Below, piece after piece: positions 8,417-13,019 of a stretch of 13,019 nucleotides of DNA. The position numbers and the translations under genes were made by a program. The notes below the pieces were generated by a model. That model was not told the origin of the DNA. It saw only the letters and a program-made list of their open reading frames with translations, and did no database searches. Location of the stretch: contig JACGCK010000586.1 in assembly GCA_014925825.1 (NCBI GenBank), positions 1 to 13,019 of the forward strand, in the 5' to 3' direction. Source of the stretch: Pholiota molesta. Lineage: Eukaryota; Basidiomycota; Agaricomycetes; Agaricales; Strophariaceae. How positions within the stretch are numbered: position 1 is the stretch's first letter; each line of letters starts with the position of its first letter.

Positions 8417-9999
8417 ATGCCTGGATCTCCATCGCAAAATTCTTCGCCTTCGCCCTCCCGGGCCAACACCCCCACTACCAATAACGCAGGCGCAGGGGAA
8501 GTTTCGCGCCTCAAAAGAAAAGTAGCAGCCCTACAAGAAGAGCTCGATGAAGCAAACAACGCTAAAGTGAAAAAACCTCCGTATGTCTAATGTTATTCCG
8601 CGATACAAGCCTCCTATAGCTTAATACATTGATAGAACCACTGTTACGATGGGACGGGGCATTCGGCGTCTTGTGACTCTATATGATTCACTTGAAGATC
8701 TTATCGACGAGGCTGATGAGCAACTCCAAGATGACTCGGAAGTTGAGGAGTTCGCAGATGATGAAACCTATGAAAGAAAGCGGGAGTAAGTTTATTTACT
8801 CGCCCTCATTCCAATATTACTGCTGATAAATGTCCTAGATCTCGCCTTAAATTGGCAGCATATACTACGCTTTTGCAGGTGCTTCCTGATGTCAAGACCA
8901 TGATTGAAGATCCCCACATCTCCACACATGAATTCACAGCTTTTCTTATCCAGGTATGACGCGCCTTCCATTATCTTGCACTTGTTACCACTACTTATTG
9001 ATACCAGGCGCAAAAAGGTGCGAACGACGCAAGAAGTGATGACGTTCGCCGCATTAAAGAAGAGGTGGCATTGTGGCTGAATTTCGAATACGCCCCTGCC
9101 CCACCAATGCTGGTGAAGTCTCGAAGTGATCGTGGGCTACAAAGCGAAATTGCAGGGCGCCTTCTCTGCCCATTGAATATGACTGGGACAATGAAAGGTA
9201 TGTTTATGTTTAGGTTATCATAGTGGTGGCACTAATATCTCTATAGGGTCCGTAGTGAGATTCAAGCTGGAACACTTGATATATCAGGGGATTTCTTTTT
9301 GCGATGCCTATACCCCTTTGGGAAAGGCGACCCCGACAATGTAGAAAAGGGATTCCTTAGTAGTAAATTGCTTCTCAAGGTATTTTTTGATTTTCTGCTT
9401 CGCTCTGCCTACTAATCCTTTTTTTTTAGACATATGGTGCAATCTTTACATCACCCTCATCTTCTGAGGCATTCGATGCCGAAGATGAAAATGGACAAGC
9501 TCGCAAACGAAGGCGAACCTCTTCGCAGAAAAAGGCCACTAAGAGCAATGTGGCGACATTACTACATATGGAGAGCAAGGTTACCCCGCGATCTATTGCC
9601 TATGCAGCCGTCTTGGTAAGTCACTTGTAATAATTACAAATCTGAAAAAAAACCTCACTATGCTTTCTTTTCTAGCTGGCGTTTAACTTAACAGATGCGA
9701 CTCAATGGGTAGAAGTGTATGGTCAATTCAATTTTCGCGCACTTTATGCGTTTATTGTAGATTTTTTCGAGGACCCATCTGCTGGCCCTGCTGCTGTGGC
9801 GCGCACAAAGCGCCTTCTTAAATGGTGGGACAAGTATGTCAGATTTGTCTTTGCCTTAAAATATGAACTTATTTGGGCTGATGCACATTACTACAGCCAA
9901 ATTTTTCCTGATCATGTAGGCACAATCTCCAGTACTCGCAAGGCTCGTAGAAAGCTGGCTGCCCAGAGGTCCGCTCGTGAAGAAAGTATATCCCTCTAA
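8417..9999 (+). CDS. DUF6698-type protein, eight exons, one frame-breaking base in exon 4
   Basis: Predicted exons are 8417-8580, 8636-8785, 8839-8953, 9008-9197, 9247-9379, 9430-9615, 9676-9833 and 9897-9999, with GT..AG introns of 49-63 nt and consistent phases. A Ser/Pro-rich start is followed by a probable coiled coil (about residues 28-53, EVSRLKRKVAALQEELDEA), MGRGIRRLVTLYDSLEDLID, then family-like blocks GANDARSDD, GRLLCP, EYDWDNE, GDFFLRCLYP, EKGFLSSKLLLK, YGAIFTSPSS, a basic RKRRR (possible nuclear signal), VTPRSIAYAAVL, DATQWVEVYGQF, FRALYAFIVDFFED and LLKWWDNQIF. Between GRLLCP and EYDWDNE (9170-9175) one base is missing. Read literally the protein would stop at TAG 9342-9344 after 238 residues; with the frame kept it would have 399. 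Since all splice sites and both flanks are otherwise clean, this is either a very young null allele or a sequencing indel. The function of the family is unknown to me. Confidence 0.78.
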
Positions 10000-10134
10000 A
10001 TTTCGAAGTCATTAGTCTATTTTAGATTTGAAATTGGGTGTCCCTTTTGGCGCATTATTTTAATATTGTTTACTCTGTGGTACTAGTCTGCACACAAATT
10101 ATATTCTTTAATCTAAATTGTTATTGCCAGAAAA
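10000..10134. other. 3' flank of the DUF6698 gene
   Basis: AT-rich sequence between the stop codon and the first recognisable, diverged satellite unit. It should contain the 3' untranslated region; no canonical AATAAA is seen. The transcript may run into the satellite edge. Confidence 0.4.
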
Positions 10135-12885
10135 ACCTAAGCCTAGATTATTATCTCCATATAGCTTCAAACAGCAGTTGTCTGAGTAGTGTATCTTTGA
10201 GATAGCATTATGCTAATGTGACAAGACATATCCAAACCTAAATCATTATTCTCATTTAAATCCAAGCTTACCATACCATTATCTGCGCGCGTATCTCTGA
10301 TCCATGTTGGCCACTTTAAGTAAACATTGTTTAGCTAGTGTAGCTTTGAGAAAGTATTATACCATGTAATAAGCGCATCCAAATCTGAATCATTATTCTC
10401 ATATTAATCTAAGCTTACCATACCATTATCTGCGCGCGTATCTCTGATCCATGTTGGCCACTTTAAGTAAACATTGTTTAGCTAGTGTAGCTTTGAGAAA
10501 GTATTATACCATGTAATAAGCGCATCCAAATCTGAATCATTATTCTCATATTAATCTAAGCTTACCATACCATTATCTGCGCGCGTATCTCTGATCCATG
10601 TTGGCCACTTTAAGTAAACATTGTTTAGCTAGTGTAGCTTTGAGAAAGTATTATACCATGTAATAAGCGCATCCAAATCTGAATCATTATTCTCATATTA
10701 ATCTAAGCTTACCATACCATTATCTGCGCGCGTATCTCTGATCCATGTTGGCCACTTTAAGTAAACATTGTTTAGCTAGTGTAGCTTTGAGAAAGTATTA
10801 TACCATGTAATAAGCGCATCCAAATCTGAATCATTATTCTCATATTAATCTAAGCTTACCATACCATTATCTGCGCGCGTATCTCTGATCCATGTTGGCC
10901 ACTTTAAGTAAACATTGTTTAGCTAGTGTAGCTTTGAGAAAGTATTATACCATGTAATAAGCGCATCCAAATCTGAATCATTATTCCATATTAATCTAAG
11001 CTTACCATACCATTATCTGCGCGCGTATCTCTGATCCATGTTGGCCACTTTAAGTAAACATTGTTTAGCTAGTGTAGCTTTGAGAAAGTATTATACCATG
11101 TAATAAGCGCATCCAAATCTGAATCATTATTCTCATATTAATCTAAGCTTACCATACCATTATCTGCGCGCGTATCTCTGATCCATGTTGGCCACTTTAA
11201 GTAAACATTGTTTAGCTAGTGTAGCTTTGAGAAAGTATTATACCATGTAATAAGCGCATCCAAATCTGAATCATTATTCTCATATTAATCTAAGCTTACC
11301 ATACCATTATCTGCGCGCGTATCTCTGATCCATGTTGGCCACTTTAAGTAAACATTGTTTAGCTAGTGTAGCTTTGAGAAAGTATTATACCATGTAATAA
11401 GCGCATCCAAATCTGAATCATTATTCTCATATTAATCTAAGCTTACCATACCATTATCTGCGCGCGTATCTCTGATCCATGTTGGCCACTTTAAGTAAAC
11501 ATTGTTTAGCTAGTGTAGCTTTGAGAAAGTATTATACCATGTAATAAGCGCATCCAAATCTGAATCATTATTCTCATATTAATCTAAGCTTACCATACCA
11601 TTATCTGCGCGCGTATCTCTGATCCATGTTGGCCACTTTAAGTAAACATTGTTTAGCTAGTGTAGCTTTGAGAAAGTATTATACCATGTAATAAGCGCAT
11701 CCAAATCTGAATCATTATTCTCATATTAATCTAAGCTTACCATACCATTATCTGCGCGCGTATCTCTGATCCATGTTGGCCACTTTAAGTAAACATTGTT
11801 TAGCTAGTGTAGCTTTGAGAAAGTATTATACCATGTAATAAGCGCATCCAAATCTGAATCATTATTCCATATTAATCTAAGCTTACCATACCATTATCTC
11901 GCGCGTATCTCTGATCCATGTTGGCCACTTTAAGTAAACATTGTTTAGCTAGTGTAGCTTTGAGAAAGTATTATACCATGTAATAGCGCATCCAAATCTG
12001 AATCATTATTCCTCATATTAATCTAAGCTTACCATACCATTATCTGCGCGCGTATCTCTGATCCATGTTGGCCACTTTAAGTAAACATTGTTTAGCTAGT
12101 GTGCTTTGAGAAAGTATTATACCATGTAATAAGCGCATCCAAATCTGAATCATTATTCTCATATTAATCTAAGCTTACCATACCATTATCTGCGCGCGTA
12201 TCTCTGATCCATGTTGGCCACTTTAAGTAAACATTGTTTAGCTAGTGTAGCTTTGAGAAAGTATTATACCATGTAATAAGCGCATCCAAATCTGAATCAT
12301 TATTCCCATATTAATCTAAGCTTACCATACATTATCTGCGCGCGTATCTCTGATCAATGTTGGCCGCTTTAAGTAAACATTGTTTAGCTAGTGTAGCTTT
12401 GAGAAAAGTATTATACCATGTAATAAGCGCATCCAAATCTGAATCATTATTCTCATATTAATCTAAGCTACCATACCATTATCTGCGCGCGTATCTCTGA
12501 TCCATGTTGGCCACTTTAAGTAAACATTGTTTAGCTAGTGTAGCTTTGAGAAAGTATTATACCATGTAATAGCATCCAAATCTGAATCATTATTCTCATA
12601 TTAATCTAAGCTTACCATACCATTATCTGCGCGCGTATCTCTGATCCATGTTGGCCACTTTAAGTAAACATTGTTTAGCTAGTGTAGCTTTGAGAAAGTA
12701 TTATACCATGTAATAAGCGCATCCAAATCTGAATCATTATTCCCTATTAATCTAAGCTTACCATACCATTATCTGCGCGCGTTCTCTGATCAATGTTGGC
12801 CGCTTTAAATAAACATTGTTTAGCCAGTGTATCTTCAACACAGTATTACGTCGTATTATAGACATTTCCCAGTCTGCAGCTGGAA
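10135..12885. repeat. Tandem satellite array, 147-bp unit, 18 core copies
   Basis: The core GCGCGCG is found at 10285, 10432, 10579, 10726, 10873, 11019, 11166, 11313, 11460, 11607, 11754, about 11900, 12046, 12192, 12338, 12485, 12629 and 12775. Spacing is 147 bp in the first half and 144-147 bp in the second. Each unit also carries a HindIII-type aagctt, the small inverted repeat AGCTAgtgTAGCT, and gtattatacc. Units in the first half are almost identical. Both edges decay: a diverged unit precedes the array (about 10135-10284) and the last one loses similarity after about 12830. No unit-length reading frame exists, so it is non-coding. There are no non-repetitive spacers, so it is not a CRISPR array. 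Confidence 0.98.
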
Positions 12886-13019
12886 TGATAATTGAAAAGA
12901 ACCCTTATGGTAAAATTATTGCAGCGATATTAAGGAGGATGACGGTATAAGGCCATTACAAGGTATGCTGTAAGCTTACTTCAAAATTATACCGGCGCGG
13001 CGCATTACAAACGGTTACA
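12886..13019. other. Unassigned sequence beyond the satellite
   Basis: AT-rich sequence with two cattacaa motifs (near 12954 and 13003) but no gene, RNA or further satellite unit recognised before the window ends. Confidence 0.5.

Noticed and set aside
8792..9013. Minus-strand frame of 73 codons
   Set aside because: It is opposite exon 3 and two introns of the well-supported DUF6698 gene.
9715..9999. Unspliced 94-codon frame as a separate gene
   Set aside because: It is exons 7 and 8 of the DUF6698 gene read through an in-frame intron; its ATG is internal.
10135..12885. CRISPR array
   Set aside because: Whole 147-bp units are repeated without unique spacers, and the surrounding genes are eukaryotic.

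Overview
The window looks like nuclear DNA of a mushroom-forming basidiomycete (Agaricomycete). The reasons are a basidiomycete-type F-box-like protein, a DUF6698-type protein (a family I know from Agaricomycetes), very short GT..AG introns (about 49-75 nt), and relics of fungal housekeeping genes whose short introns are still recognisable. No tRNA, rRNA, CRISPR array or intact transposase was seen.

Layout. 1-960: a broken copy of the EPSP-synthase part of the pentafunctional AROM protein. 961-2510: no recognisable gene; it holds a short sequence that recurs near 8.0 kb. 2530-4173: an F-box-like gene with TATA box, a 5'-leader intron and a single-exon 452-residue reading frame. 4174-4606: nothing assignable. 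4671-5490: a decayed piece that I read as a neurofibromin/IRA-type Ras GTPase-activating protein. 5792-7662: a decayed C-terminal part of a Cdc7/SepH (septation network) kinase, with its introns still in place but no kinase domain. 7663-8340: intergenic. 8352-9999: a TATA-driven, eight-exon DUF6698 gene that is coherent from end to end except for one missing base in exon 4. 10135-12885: a tandem satellite with a 147-bp unit and 18 copies of its GCGCGCG core. 12886-13019: unassigned.

The genes do not form a pathway. The picture is an accessory or repeat-rich segment: two lineage-typical genes (F-box, DUF6698), three intron-bearing fragments of unrelated housekeeping genes all on the + strand, and a homogeneous satellite starting about 135 bp after a stop codon. 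The points most worth following are the collection of gene fragments (DNA-level capture or segmental duplication), the nucleosome-sized satellite with its higher-order pattern and uneven indel load, the single lesion in the DUF6698 gene, and the F-box leader with an upstream ORF and tandem CAG/TAG acceptors. All family assignments come from memory of conserved sequence; no search was run.
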